From NCBI GenBank assembly GCA_963814955.1, contig CAWFEX010000006.1:496001-560000 (forward strand): 64,000 nucleotides of DNA. The letters run 5' to 3'. Position numbers and translations under genes: made by a program. Positions 1 through 8,638 of the stretch are shown one piece after another. Numbering within the stretch: position 1 is the stretch's first letter; the number at the start of each line of letters is the position of its first letter. The notes beneath the pieces are model-generated. The model was not told where the DNA came from. It worked only from the letters and a program-made list of their open reading frames with translations, and did not search any database. The DNA is from DATCJA01 sp963814955. Lineage in GTDB: Bacteria; Acidobacteriota; Vicinamibacteria; Vicinamibacterales; UBA2999.

Positions 1-1177
1 CGACGAGGAGATTCAGGCGTTGGCGGCGGCGGGAGTCGAGGCGTTCGTGCTATCGACGGCAGTTTCCGCAGATGCACGAACCGGCGCGGTGTCGCTCAAG
101 TCAGTCTCCGCGCGTCAATCGCTCATCAATCGAATCCAGGCGGCAAGGTTTCTCGTGAAGCGGGTGCACGGGCTGCCCGTGCCGAACCCGACGAATCCGC
201 GCCAATGGTTTCGATCTGCGTGGTTGGAACATGTGGCTGCCCAACTGGTTCATGAGGAAGACATCGACCTTATCCACAGCCATTTTGCTTGGCCGCAGGG
301 GCAAGGCGGCACCGTCGTGCGCGCGGTTACCGGGCGCCCGCTGGTTGCCAGTCTTCGCGGCACCGATCTGATGACCAAGCCGGCGATCGGATATGGTCGC
401 CGACTGAAACCCTCCTTCGATCAAGCAGTCCGCCGGTTGCTGAAAAACGCCGACCGCACGGTTTACTTCAGCCGTCATATGCGGAATCTGGCGATCTCGC
501 TTGGCGCAAGACCTGATACAGCGACCGTTGTCCGCAAAGGCGTCGATCTCGGCCGTTTCACCGTGGCGGCCAATCGAATCGAGCTTCGCGAGCAACTGGG
601 TCTCGGATCGCGTCCGATGATCCTGACCGTCGCCGGATTGATCCCTCTGAAGGGGATCCATCACATTCTGGAAGCGCTTGGCCGCCTGCGCGAACGGGAC
701 TTCACCTTCGTCGTCGCCGGCGAGGGACCGGAACGCGCACGTCTCGAACAGCTCAGTGCGGAGTTGGGCCTCACACGGCACACCGTGTTCGCGGGTCGCG
801 TGGATCGGCACACGATTCCGAAATACTTCGCGGCCTGCGACGTTTTCGTGCTGGCCTCACAGCTCGAGGCGGCGGGCAACGTGATCTTCGAGGCCATGGC
901 CGCCGGCCGTCCCGTGGTGTGCACGAATTCCGGTGGACCAGCCGAGTACGTCAGCGATGGCGAGACGGGCTTCGTCGTGCCTGTCGGCGACACAGAAGCC
1001 ATCGGTGCGCGCATTGATCTGCTTCTTCAGAATGTGGCTCTTCGTGAACAGCTGGGCGCCGAAGCACGCCGAAGGACCGTCACTGAATTCAGGTATGACC
1101 GCATGATCCGCGACATCATCGACGTGTACCGGGATGTCCTGAGCGTGCGATCCCGACAGCGGGTGGCGGCGTGCTGA
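1..1177 (+). CDS. GT4 family glycosyltransferase, N-terminus outside the window
   Basis: A retaining GT-B glycosyltransferase that would transfer a sugar from a nucleotide donor during glycan repeat-unit assembly at the cytoplasmic face of the membrane. The frame is open from base 2 and reads through the first possible start (TTG at 20), so the gene begins before the window. The visible part is about 390 residues. It contains the phosphate-binding KGVDLGRF segment, a Rossmann-like second domain beginning near MILTVAGLIPLKG, and the GT4 donor-site E-x7-E signature (EAAGNVIFE) followed by AMAAGRPVV. Its stop overlaps the next start (TGATG), indicating translational coupling to the sulfotransferase. 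The family is certain; the sugar specificity cannot be read from sequence. Confidence 0.9.
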   Translation, partial: DEEIQALAAAGVEAFVLSTAVSADARTGAVSLKSVSARQSLINRIQAARFLVKRVHGLPVPNPTNPRQWFRSAWLEHVAAQLVHEEDIDLIHSHFAWPQGQGGTVVRAVTGRPLVASLRGTDLMTKPAIGYGRRLKPSFDQAVRRLLKNADRTVYFSRHMRNLAISLGARPDTATVVRKGVDLGRFTVAANRIELREQLGLGSRPMILTVAGLIPLKGIHHILEALGRLRERDFTFVVAGEGPERARLEQLSAELGLTRHTVFAGRVDRHTIPKYFAACDVFVLASQLEAAGNVIFEAMAAGRPVVCTNSGGPAEYVSDGETGFVVPVGDTEAIGARIDLLLQNVALREQLGAEARRRTVTEFRYDRMIRDIIDVYRDVLSVRSRQRVAAC

Positions 1178-1992
1178 TGAATGCGCCGGCAGCGCCGCCG
1201 AAGCCGTCATTTCTTCCGGAGCGGCACGACGCCCCTCGGCTGCTGACTCCGTTGCGTCGTCGGATTCGCACCGTTTACGTGCGGATGACCGAGCGCGGCT
1301 GGTTCGGGCTGTTACCGCTCAAGGCGCACGTCGTAATCTGCGGCTTTCCGCGCTCGGGGACGACGCTGCTGCAATTGATGCTCGAGACGTCGGCGGAGGA
1401 TGCCAGGGCGTTCGGCCGCGAGCGATCGGGGCTGTCGGTCGCGCGGTATACGTGGCCGGGACGACACGCGGTGCTCATTTCCAAGAAGCCCGATGACATC
1501 TTTCACGTCGACGAGATCCGCAGCTGCTATAGCGACCGGCAGGCTGACGCCCGCTTTGTAGTGAGCGTGCGCGATCCGCGATCGGTCCTGACCTCGAAGT
1601 TTGCGACCAAACCCGGTCATTTTGTCCCGGCGCAAAAGTGGCGTGCCGTGTACCAGCATATCCAGTACGTCCGCCAGTTCCCGGATGTCATCCTGGTCGA
1701 GTATCGCGATCTCGTCGAAAATCCGAATCGCGTCCAGGAACAACTTGCCGCATTCATCGGGTGCGCGAGCCGCACACGGTTCGACCAGTTCCTCGGCGCC
1801 GTCCCTGAACACTTCGACACGCGCGCCCTCAACGGCGTACGGCCGCTCGACCCCGCCTCGATCGACAGGTGGCGGCGGCCTGAGCATCGAGACCGTATCC
1901 GAGCAATCCTGCAAGAAATCCCGGAGTTGCCGCAGCGGCTCATCGAAATGGGTTACGAGTCCGATACCACCTGGACGCAAGAGTATCTATGA
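1177..1992 (+). CDS. PAPS-dependent sulfotransferase
   Basis: A 271-residue cytosolic sulfotransferase that would move sulfate from PAPS to a hydroxyl of a glycan or lipid-linked intermediate. The 5'-phosphosulfate loop is GFPRSGTTLLQLML near residue 56, and the 3'-phosphate site is VSVRDPRSVLTSKF near residue 128. I chose the ATG at 1177, which overlaps the upstream TGA by one base. A GTG two codons earlier is possible. The gene overlaps the next one by ATGA, so the three genes GT4, sulfotransferase and flippase form one translationally coupled unit. This context suggests sulfation of the polymer made by the neighbouring glycosyltransferase. Length is normal for bacterial members. Confidence 0.88.
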   Translation: MNAPAAPPKPSFLPERHDAPRLLTPLRRRIRTVYVRMTERGWFGLLPLKAHVVICGFPRSGTTLLQLMLETSAEDARAFGRERSGLSVARYTWPGRHAVLISKKPDDIFHVDEIRSCYSDRQADARFVVSVRDPRSVLTSKFATKPGHFVPAQKWRAVYQHIQYVRQFPDVILVEYRDLVENPNRVQEQLAAFIGCASRTRFDQFLGAVPEHFDTRALNGVRPLDPASIDRWRRPEHRDRIRAILQEIPELPQRLIEMGYESDTTWTQEYL

Positions 1993-3602
1993 ACGATCAA
2001 ACGTCGCCGGTGGTGTCGGGTCAGACGAGTCCAGATGCGGAGCAACCGCACGGGCATGAGGGGGCCCCGAAACTGAAACGCGAGAAGAAGAAGGCCTACG
2101 GCAAGACCGCCAAGAAAGGGGCCGTGTGGTCCATCGTTCGACAGAGCGGCCACGAACTCATTGCCATCCCGGCGGCGATGATCATGGCGCGGCTGCTCAC
2201 TCCGACGGACTTCGGCATCGCCGCGGCCGCGTCGTTCTTCATGGTGCTTGCGTCGCGGCTGACACAGTTTGGCTTCAACGCTGCCATGGTGCGGATCAAG
2301 GAACTGCGGCCGGAACACGCTTCCTCCGTGTTCGTCGTGAACCTGGCCATGGGGGTTCTGACCTGGATCGTGCTCTTCTCGTTGGCGCCATTTCTTGGCC
2401 AGTTGTTCCGAAGCGCCAGCGCCGCCAGTGTCCTGCGTTTTGCATCGTTTACGTTCCTGATCACTCCATTCGGTACCGTACCGTCGGCGATGGTCTACCG
2501 AAGCATGCACTTTCGCCATCTCGCGCTTGCCGACTGGACGGATCTGGTTCTTGGGACCGTCGTGTCAGTGGCATGCGCGAAGCTGGGCTTCGGGTTTTGG
2601 AGCATCACCTACGGAAACATGTCCGGAATCGTTGTCCGTATCCTCCTGCTTTACTACCTGTCGGGATGGAAACCGAGCCTTCGGTTCTCGCGGCCCGCGC
2701 TCAAGGAACTTCTCTCCTTCGGTCTGGGTGTTCAGACGAAGCGTCTCTTCGAGTACGCGACGCTCAATCTCGACAACCTCATCGTTGGGCGAATGCTCGG
2801 CATGAGTCAGCTGGGTATTTACGACAAGGCGTTTGCGACGATGAGTCGCTTCGTGCAGCGCCTCACGCTCGGGCAAGCGCCATTTCGCATTTTCTCGATC
2901 ATCCACGAGGATGCTGAACGTTTTCGCCGGGCGTACTCGCGGTTGATTTTGAGCATCACACTCCTGGGCTTTCCCGCGTTGGCGGGCTGCATCGTGGCGG
3001 CGAAGTCGCTGTTCGTGGTTCTCTATGGCGAGCAATGGCTGGCCGCCGTGCTGCCGTTTCAGGTGCTGTGCGCTGGCGGAATGCTGAAGCTGCTGGATGC
3101 GTATGCATCGCAGGCCAACGAAGCCGCGGGCAACATCTGGGCGCAGGCTTATCGACAGAGTGTGGGGGCTGTGCTGGTCGTGATTGGAGCGATGGCCGGA
3201 AGTTATTACGGCGGTGTGACTGGCGCGGCAGGTGGCGTCCTGTGCGCCATGATCGTCCTGACGTGCAGCATGCAGACGCTCGTCCGGCGCGCGACCGGCT
3301 TGTCGTGGCGCGGCATGCTGGAACCGCAGCTTCCCGCCTGGTTCACCACGGCGGTTGTCGTCGTGGTGCTCCTCGCGACCGAGGCGCTGGTCCGAATGCT
3401 GGCGCCGACAGCGGCCGCATGGCAGTTGCTCCTGGCACAAGTCGTCGTCGGCGGGTTGTTCTACGGCGCGCTCGTGATCTTCAGTCCGTTCGCGATCGTT
3501 CGTGAAATCGTGAGCGAGTCCGCGCACGATCTGCTTCCCGATCCGGCGCTGCGAATCTTTCATCGGCTGAGCCGGTTGACGCCCACATCGAGTGCTTCAT
3601 GA
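1989..3602 (+). CDS. Lipopolysaccharide/polysaccharide flippase (MOP superfamily, Wzx-like)
   Basis: A 537-residue polytopic inner-membrane protein of the polysaccharide-transport (Wzx/WzxC-like) branch of the MOP superfamily. It would flip undecaprenyl-linked oligosaccharide to the periplasm. After a charged, lysine-rich N-terminal tail of about 35 residues come roughly 12-14 hydrophobic segments, and the family hallmark LGVQTKRLFEYATLNLDNLIVGRMLG lies near the middle (part quoted; key residues Asn-Asp-x-x-x-x-x-Gly-Arg). It starts inside the stop of the sulfotransferase (ATGA). It is the last gene of this plus-strand unit and is followed by a convergent terminator. It is one of three flippases in the window. 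Confidence 0.88.
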   Translation: MNDQTSPVVSGQTSPDAEQPHGHEGAPKLKREKKKAYGKTAKKGAVWSIVRQSGHELIAIPAAMIMARLLTPTDFGIAAAASFFMVLASRLTQFGFNAAMVRIKELRPEHASSVFVVNLAMGVLTWIVLFSLAPFLGQLFRSASAASVLRFASFTFLITPFGTVPSAMVYRSMHFRHLALADWTDLVLGTVVSVACAKLGFGFWSITYGNMSGIVVRILLLYYLSGWKPSLRFSRPALKELLSFGLGVQTKRLFEYATLNLDNLIVGRMLGMSQLGIYDKAFATMSRFVQRLTLGQAPFRIFSIIHEDAERFRRAYSRLILSITLLGFPALAGCIVAAKSLFVVLYGEQWLAAVLPFQVLCAGGMLKLLDAYASQANEAAGNIWAQAYRQSVGAVLVVIGAMAGSYYGGVTGAAGGVLCAMIVLTCSMQTLVRRATGLSWRGMLEPQLPAWFTTAVVVVVLLATEALVRMLAPTAAAWQLLLAQVVVGGLFYGALVIFSPFAIVREIVSESAHDLLPDPALRIFHRLSRLTPTSSAS

Positions 3603-3620
3603 GCGAGGCGCAGCGAGGAT

Positions 3621-3660
3621 TCCCTTCCGGGGAAAGGAGACCCAGGCGGAGAAGCCTGGG
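3621..3660. terminator. Convergent intrinsic-type hairpins
   Basis: Two adjacent inverted repeats lie between the flippase (+) and the small membrane gene (-). One is a TTCCC/GGGGAA stem near 3620-3635. The other is a clean 7-bp stem CCCAGGC / GCCTGGG at 3641-3647 and 3654-3660 with a six-base loop. There is no long U tract, so termination strength is uncertain, but the position between converging genes fits. Confidence 0.5.
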
Positions 3661-3675
3661 GCGTCGTCATCGCAG

Positions 3676-3981
3676 CTATAACTTCACCAGGCGGTTGTAA
3701 ATCACGCTGACCGTACGACCGAATCCGTAGCCGAGCACAAAGGCGTACACGAAGCCGATCACGCTGCCAACGAACGTGACGCGATATCCAGGCAAGAAGT
3801 TCGAGAGCAGTGCGAGGTGGGGACCGACGACTTCGCCGCCCTTCAAGACGAGGAAGTTCGTCGCCGCGAACAGCGTCAGGCCCAGGAGCAATCCAAAGGC
3901 AATTCCCCAGCCCTGCTCGTTCATCCGCAACAGTGTCTTGCGGACCTGCCTGAGCTCGTCACCTGCAAGTTGTTCTTGCAT
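3676..3981 (-). CDS. Small membrane protein, paralogue B (unknown function)
   Basis: A 101-residue protein with two or three predicted membrane segments (about GIAFGLLLGLTLFAATNFLV and FVGSVIGFVYAFVLGYGFG). Reading can begin at a TTG at 3996, but the ATG at 3981 has a strong ribosome-binding site (AGGTGG, about 4 bases upstream) and is preferred. The protein aligns with the upstream neighbour: GIAFGL, an ALLS(N/Q)F element, and a (T/S)(F/W)(V/I)G(S/A)V(I/V)G block in the same order. The two genes are a tandem paralogous pair, probably cotranscribed. I do not recognise a function. Proximity to glycan export genes suggests an envelope role, but this is inference. Confidence 0.75.
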   Translation of the reverse strand: MQEQLAGDELRQVRKTLLRMNEQGWGIAFGLLLGLTLFAATNFLVLKGGEVVGPHLALLSNFLPGYRVTFVGSVIGFVYAFVLGYGFGRTVSVIYNRLVKL

Positions 3982-3992
3982 CGCCCACCTCG

Positions 3993-4358
3993 TCAAATGT
4001 GGTCCAGGAACGGTTGTGTGAGGGACGATTTGACGCGCAGACCGAACATCCAGAGTGCGGTAAAGAAATTTTTCATGAATGCAAGGAACCAGCCCGCGAC
4101 GAATCCCACAATGAACGCCCAGAAGGCGCCGACAACGGCTCCGATCCAGGACACTTGATACTGATAAAAGAACTGACTCAGAAGCGCCAACGGCATTGCG
4201 TCGACGGGAGAGATGAGAAGCTGCACGATTGTCGCCAGTGCCGTGGCGATACTGCAGGTCAGCCCGAAGGCAATGCCGAGCGCCGCCTTGTGCACCGGGG
4301 AGAAAGCATATTTCAGCTCTGGTGCAAGGGCCGATTCGGAATCTACCGCGGTCTTCAC
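3993..4358 (-). CDS. Small membrane protein, paralogue A (unknown function)
   Basis: A 121-residue protein with about three hydrophobic segments (GIAFGLTCSIATALATIV, MPLALLSQFFYQYQVSWIG, and AVVGAFWAFIVGFVAGWFLA). It begins with a short acidic N-terminus. It shares the order and spacing of conserved blocks with the next gene downstream, showing an old tandem duplication. Its stop at 3993-3995 lies 11 bases before the preferred ATG of paralogue B. No catalytic motif is visible. The pair lies between a flippase and an FAD oxidoreductase of the polysaccharide locus. It could be an accessory subunit of an export or modification complex, but nothing in the sequence proves this. Confidence 0.75.
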   Translation of the reverse strand: MKTAVDSESALAPELKYAFSPVHKAALGIAFGLTCSIATALATIVQLLISPVDAMPLALLSQFFYQYQVSWIGAVVGAFWAFIVGFVAGWFLAFMKNFFTALWMFGLRVKSSLTQPFLDHI

Positions 4359-4430
4359 AATGAGCCTTTCTCGATCACGACGTGTTGCACGGTCTCGTGT
4401 CTACGTGAAGCGGCCGTAGCCGCGACGTCT

Positions 4431-5900
4431 CTAGACGGCGGCGCGAAGTTGGGAGTCCTCGATCTTCTGCTCTTCGTGGTATTCGAAGTCGGTGTTCACC
4501 TCCCACAGATCGTGAGCCGCGCCCTTCATGTTCCAGATGGCCATCATCGCCGTCAACATCGAATGGTCCTGGTTGTTGTACTTGTGCATGCCGTTCCGCC
4601 CGACCGTGTGCAGATTGGAGATCGGATCGATATGGCCGCGCACGACGTTCAGATGGCTGCGGTATGTCGAGTCGTAGATGGGATACGCCTTCGGCATGCG
4701 GATGACAGCCCCATCGACAACCTCTGACGCGCGACCCAGGCCGAGCGTCTCGAGCTCCGTCGCCGCCTGTCTGATCAGATCGGTGTCGCGGCTTTCCCAC
4801 AGCCCGTCGCCCTTGAAGCAGAAGTACTCCATGCCGAGACACGTGGTGTTCGGCGTAGGCACCATCGCAGCGCTCCAGTTGTTGAAGTTCTGGATTCGCC
4901 CTACCTTCACACCCGCCGTGTGAATATAGATCCAATTGTCGGGGAAGAGATGATCGCGCCCGAGAATCAGCGCGACGACGAGGAAATCCCGGTATTTCAG
5001 CCCCTCCGCTGCGTTCCGTACGGGCTCCGGCGCTGGCGGATCGAGTGACCGCACCAGCGATCGCAGCGCCATAGTCGAGATGACGTGGTCCGCTTCGAAC
5101 GTGCGCTCCCCTGAAGGAGTCGACGCGCGAACGGCGCGCACGCGCCCCCGGGATACCTCGAACCCGGTGACGCGGTGCTGCATGAGCACGTCGTTACCCA
5201 TTTCGACGACGCGATCGCGGCAGGTCTCCCACATCTGGCCGGGGCCGAGCCGCGGGTAGTCGAACTCGTTGATGAGGGTTTTGATCTTCGTCGATCGCCT
5301 GTTCAGCGAGGTCGCGTTGAGGACGGCACGCGCGAGCGAGAGACCTTGGATGCGTTGGGCCGCCCACTCGGCTCGGATCTCCGTGCAGGGAATGCCCCAC
5401 ACTTTTTCAGTGTATGTCTTGAAAAAGATCTCGAACAGCCGCTTGCCAAAACGGTTGGTCACCCATTGCTCGAAGTTCTCTTCAACCGGATGAGGCTTGT
5501 ACTGCCACCATAGATAGCTGGCCAGGATACTGACGGCGGTCCATGGGCCGAGCCCCTGAAGCGCGTTGGCGGCCTTCAACGGGTAGTCGAAGAACTTGCC
5601 GCGGTAGTGAATCCGTGACAGGCGTGGGACCGAGATGAACTCGCTGCCCAGCAGCTCGCGCCAGAGCGCCTCGACGGGCGCAATCTTGGTGAAGAACCGG
5701 TGGCCGCCGATATCGAAGCGATACCCCTTGTACATGGCTGTGCGCGAGATGCCACCCACCATGTCATCGCCTTCGAGGACAGTGACCTTGTAGCCGTCCT
5801 TCGTCAGCAGATAAGCCGCCGTCAGGCCGGCAGGCCCTGCGCCGACGATGACGATCCGCGCTCCGGGAAGCAGTTGATCAACGATACGAGGCTCTGTCAT
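4431..5900 (-). CDS. NAD(P)/FAD-dependent oxidoreductase (UDP-galactopyranose mutase / amine-oxidase-like)
   Basis: A 489-residue flavoprotein. The N-terminal dinucleotide-binding loop VIVGAGPAGLTAAYLL is followed by a second FAD contact, GGISRTAMYKGYRFDIGGH, typical of the amine oxidase / UDP-galactopyranose mutase / protoporphyrinogen oxidase superfamily. The C-terminal half has a conserved NWSAAMVPTPN and a GRNGMHKYNNQDHS motif that contacts flavin in related proteins. Members of this exact type recur in polysaccharide clusters, where they are annotated only generally, so substrate is unknown. Possibilities are sugar ring contraction or oxidation of a lipid-linked sugar. The ATG at 5900 directly precedes the GAGAD-type N-terminus expected for the family. 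It is transcribed away from the SxtJ-like gene with a 188-base gap in which I see no gene. Confidence 0.85.
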   Translation of the reverse strand: MTEPRIVDQLLPGARIVIVGAGPAGLTAAYLLTKDGYKVTVLEGDDMVGGISRTAMYKGYRFDIGGHRFFTKIAPVEALWRELLGSEFISVPRLSRIHYRGKFFDYPLKAANALQGLGPWTAVSILASYLWWQYKPHPVEENFEQWVTNRFGKRLFEIFFKTYTEKVWGIPCTEIRAEWAAQRIQGLSLARAVLNATSLNRRSTKIKTLINEFDYPRLGPGQMWETCRDRVVEMGNDVLMQHRVTGFEVSRGRVRAVRASTPSGERTFEADHVISTMALRSLVRSLDPPAPEPVRNAAEGLKYRDFLVVALILGRDHLFPDNWIYIHTAGVKVGRIQNFNNWSAAMVPTPNTTCLGMEYFCFKGDGLWESRDTDLIRQAATELETLGLGRASEVVDGAVIRMPKAYPIYDSTYRSHLNVVRGHIDPISNLHTVGRNGMHKYNNQDHSMLTAMMAIWNMKGAAHDLWEVNTDFEYHEEQKIEDSQLRAAV

Positions 5901-6088
5901 GCGACGGTCCTCAACAGCCCTTGGCCAGCGCGCCTGGAATCGTTGATGGCCTTTCGAACACGCTCAGAATCATGTACCGCACAATGCGCACACGATCTCC
6001 GCGTGCAGATCTGTGGACGCGCGATCGAGGGCCGCGATGCGTTGACTGAGTCTTTCCTCTCCGTCAAGTCGACGTTTCTCGAGTTGCG

Positions 6089-6739
6089 TCAGAACAGGGT
6101 GTAAATGAACGGCGCCGCGGCCGAGCCGCTGACCACAACAAGCAACGTCATCGCAAGTATCACCATGATGATCGGCGCCAGCCACCATTTCTTGTTGTGT
6201 TTCAGAAACCCCCAGAACTCACCCAGCAACCCATGAGTGCGGTTCGCGGCAACGGACTTGGCGAATGCCGACTCTTCACCGGACACGCGTGCGGGCTCTC
6301 TCACGTTTCCCCCTCCAGCGCTCGAAGCATTTAGGACCTGACGAAGGTAGCGGTCAGGCGGTGCCTCACTTCGCCGCACCCAATGGCTCAGGGCGTCTCT
6401 GTCCAAGCGGCGATGGAGGACGTCCCGCCGAATAATCCGCATGAACAACCCAACAGGAGTCACAAGCAGTATCCAAATCGCGATCATCAGGACATGAGAA
6501 ACGACCCAGCCTACGGGGTACGCCGCCAGCGACATGCCCAGGAACACGGGTCTGATGAGAGGTGGCGCGATGAGCCCGGCCGCGCCCACCACTCCGGCCG
6601 ACGCCCACACGAGAGCCGTCCATTCCCACGAATCGGTCCGGCGAAGGACGAGCACGCCGACAATACCGAAGAACAGAGTCCAGATCCCGGCAAACTGTCT
6701 CAGCTCCCGAGCGGTGGGGTTCCAGTTGATGGCAACCAT
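6089..6739 (-). CDS. SxtJ-like membrane protein fused to a DUF5989 tail
   Basis: A 216-residue protein with two parts. Residues about 1-135 hold four hydrophobic segments (for example WTLFFGIVGVLVL and HVLMIAIWILLVTPVGLFM) and the N-terminal NPTARELRQFAGIW and C-terminal LDRDALSHWVRR features of SxtJ family proteins. Residues about 165-216 carry LLGEFWGFLKHNKKWWLAP followed by one membrane helix, the signature of DUF5989/SxtK-type proteins. In saxitoxin-like and polysaccharide loci these two are usually separate small genes beside a carbamoyltransferase. Here they are one polypeptide, and the carbamoyltransferase lies 25 bases upstream in the same operon. The role is unknown but the three functions are repeatedly linked. 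The family calls rest on memory of motifs. Confidence 0.72.
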   Translation of the reverse strand: MVAINWNPTARELRQFAGIWTLFFGIVGVLVLRRTDSWEWTALVWASAGVVGAAGLIAPPLIRPVFLGMSLAAYPVGWVVSHVLMIAIWILLVTPVGLFMRIIRRDVLHRRLDRDALSHWVRRSEAPPDRYLRQVLNASSAGGGNVREPARVSGEESAFAKSVAANRTHGLLGEFWGFLKHNKKWWLAPIIMVILAMTLLVVVSGSAAAPFIYTLF

Positions 6740-6764
6740 AATCGTCAGGCGTGTCCCTTCAAGA

Positions 6765-8600
6765 TCAATCCAGCGAGAATTGCGACAGGTAATGGTCGAC
6801 CTCGTGCGGCTGGAGCTTCACCTGCTCGTCCTTGAGCAACACCGCGTTCTCCAGCACCAGCGCATCGATATTGGTGGCGAGGAAGCACCGATACGCTTCG
6901 GCCGGAGAGCAGACGATGGGCTCACCTCGGACGTTGAAGCTGGTGTTGATCACGACGCCGCAGCCGGTCCGTCGCTCGAACGCGCGCAACAGCTTGTAGT
7001 AGCGACGGTGCCGCCGTTCGTCCACAGTCTGAACGCGCGCCGAGTAGTCCACGTGCGTCACCGCCGGAACCTCCGATCGCCGCTCCTTCAGTTTGTCGAT
7101 CCCTTTCCGATGACCATTGGTCGAGACAGGGAGGCGCCGGTCGGATCGGATTGGCGCCACCAGCAGCATGTAGGGGCTGTGCTCGCCCGCTTGCATCTCG
7201 AAATAGTCAGAGGCGCGCTCTTGCAGCACCGACGGCGCGAACGGGCGGAACGACTCCCGAAACTTGATTTTGAGATTCATGACCGATTGCATCTCAGGAC
7301 TCCGCGCGTCGCCGAGAATGCTGCGGCTGCCCAGCGCGCGCGGGCCGAATTCCATCCGATCCTGCACCCAGCCGACCACTCGTCCGGATGCGATGAGCTC
7401 CGCCACGTACTCGCAGAGTGCATCTTCATCCGTCAGCACGCGATATCGCGCTCCAAGCGCGTCGAGCACGTGTGTCACCTGATCGGTCGTGAATCGCGGC
7501 CCCAGCAGAGAGCCACGCTGCCCGTCACCGGGCTGGGGCTCACGCCGCTCACCAAGAAGCTGATGCGAAATGAACAGCGCGACACCCAGCGCGCCTCCCG
7601 CATCACCTGCCGCAGGTTGAATCCAAATCTCCTCGAACGGACCTTCTCGCAGGATGCGACCGTTACCGACGCAATTCAACGCCACGCCCCCAGCAAGGCA
7701 CAGATTATCCGATCCCGTCTGCTTGTGGACGTGCCGAGCGATTCGGAGCATCACTTCTTCAGTGACGTCCTGAATTGAAGCGGCAAGATCCATTTCCCGT
7801 TCGGTGAGCGGCGACTCGGGTGCGCGCGGGCGTCCGCCGAACAGATCGTCAAAGCGCCGGGACGTCATCGTCAGGCCCTGACAGTAATTGAAGTACGACA
7901 TGTCCATACGGAACGAGCCGTCTTGCTTGAGATCGATGAGGTGCCTGAGGATGAGGTCCCGATACCTCGGCTCGCCGTACGGGGCGAGGCCCATCAACTT
8001 GTACTCGCCAGAATTGACTTTGAAGCCGCAGAAGTACGTAAACGCGGAATACAGCAACCCCAGGGAGTGAGGAAAGTGCAACTCGTGAGTCAATGAGATC
8101 CGGTTGCCACGGCCGCTCCCGAAGCTGGCGGTGGCCCACTCACCGACCCCATCCAAAGTCAGAATCGCCGCCTCATCGAACGGGGACGGGAAGAACGCAC
8201 TCGCGGCGTGCGACTCGTGGTGCTCCGTGAACACGATGGGCTGACGTCGGGCGCCGCCGACACCGCGCCGAATCTCGCGAGGCATGTGCAACTTCTGCCG
8301 GAGCCATAGCGGCATTGCCTTCATGAAGGACCGAAGTCCCGCCGGCGCGTACAAAATGTACGTCTCGAGCAGGCGATCGAACTTCAAAAGTGGCTTGTCA
8401 TAGAACCCGACATACTCCACATCGTCGGGACGGATGCCAGCCTCCTGCAGACAATAGGCAATCGCGCATCGCGGGAATTCGTGGTCGTGTTTCTTGCGGG
8501 TAAACCGCTCCTCTTGTGCCGCCGCCACGAGCTGGCCGTCAATGACCAACGCTGCCGCGGAGTCATGATAGAAGGCGGATATGCCGAGTACGGTCGCCAT
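6765..8600 (-). CDS. Carbamoyltransferase (SxtI/NodU/CmcH family)
   Basis: A 611-residue enzyme that would transfer a carbamoyl group from carbamoyl phosphate via carbamoyl-AMP to a hydroxyl of a sugar or natural product. The N-terminal Kae1-like domain starts GISAFYHDSAAALVIDG and contains EERFTRKKHD and HHESHAASAFFPSPF (metal-binding histidines), then LTLDGVGEWATAS. A C-terminal YrdC-like domain begins after the MEFGPRALGSRSIL signature near residue 420 and contains FRPFAPSVL. Length is normal and all motifs are intact. The SxtJ-DUF5989 fusion follows after 25 bases. Together they suggest O-carbamoylation of the surface glycan. The start ATG at 8600 gives MATVLGISAFYHD, the usual family beginning. 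Confidence 0.93.
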   Translation of the reverse strand: MATVLGISAFYHDSAAALVIDGQLVAAAQEERFTRKKHDHEFPRCAIAYCLQEAGIRPDDVEYVGFYDKPLLKFDRLLETYILYAPAGLRSFMKAMPLWLRQKLHMPREIRRGVGGARRQPIVFTEHHESHAASAFFPSPFDEAAILTLDGVGEWATASFGSGRGNRISLTHELHFPHSLGLLYSAFTYFCGFKVNSGEYKLMGLAPYGEPRYRDLILRHLIDLKQDGSFRMDMSYFNYCQGLTMTSRRFDDLFGGRPRAPESPLTEREMDLAASIQDVTEEVMLRIARHVHKQTGSDNLCLAGGVALNCVGNGRILREGPFEEIWIQPAAGDAGGALGVALFISHQLLGERREPQPGDGQRGSLLGPRFTTDQVTHVLDALGARYRVLTDEDALCEYVAELIASGRVVGWVQDRMEFGPRALGSRSILGDARSPEMQSVMNLKIKFRESFRPFAPSVLQERASDYFEMQAGEHSPYMLLVAPIRSDRRLPVSTNGHRKGIDKLKERRSEVPAVTHVDYSARVQTVDERRHRRYYKLLRAFERRTGCGVVINTSFNVRGEPIVCSPAEAYRCFLATNIDALVLENAVLLKDEQVKLQPHEVDHYLSQFSLD

Positions 8601-8638
8601 GGTCGATCCGTTTTACAGCGCGTGGATACGAGGCGGTG

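Noticed and set aside
6534..7778. 414-codon plus-strand open frame opposite the SxtJ-like and carbamoyltransferase genes
   Set aside because: It is antisense to two genes with clear motifs and its translation is His/Arg-rich without any domain. It is a shadow of the codon bias of the true genes.
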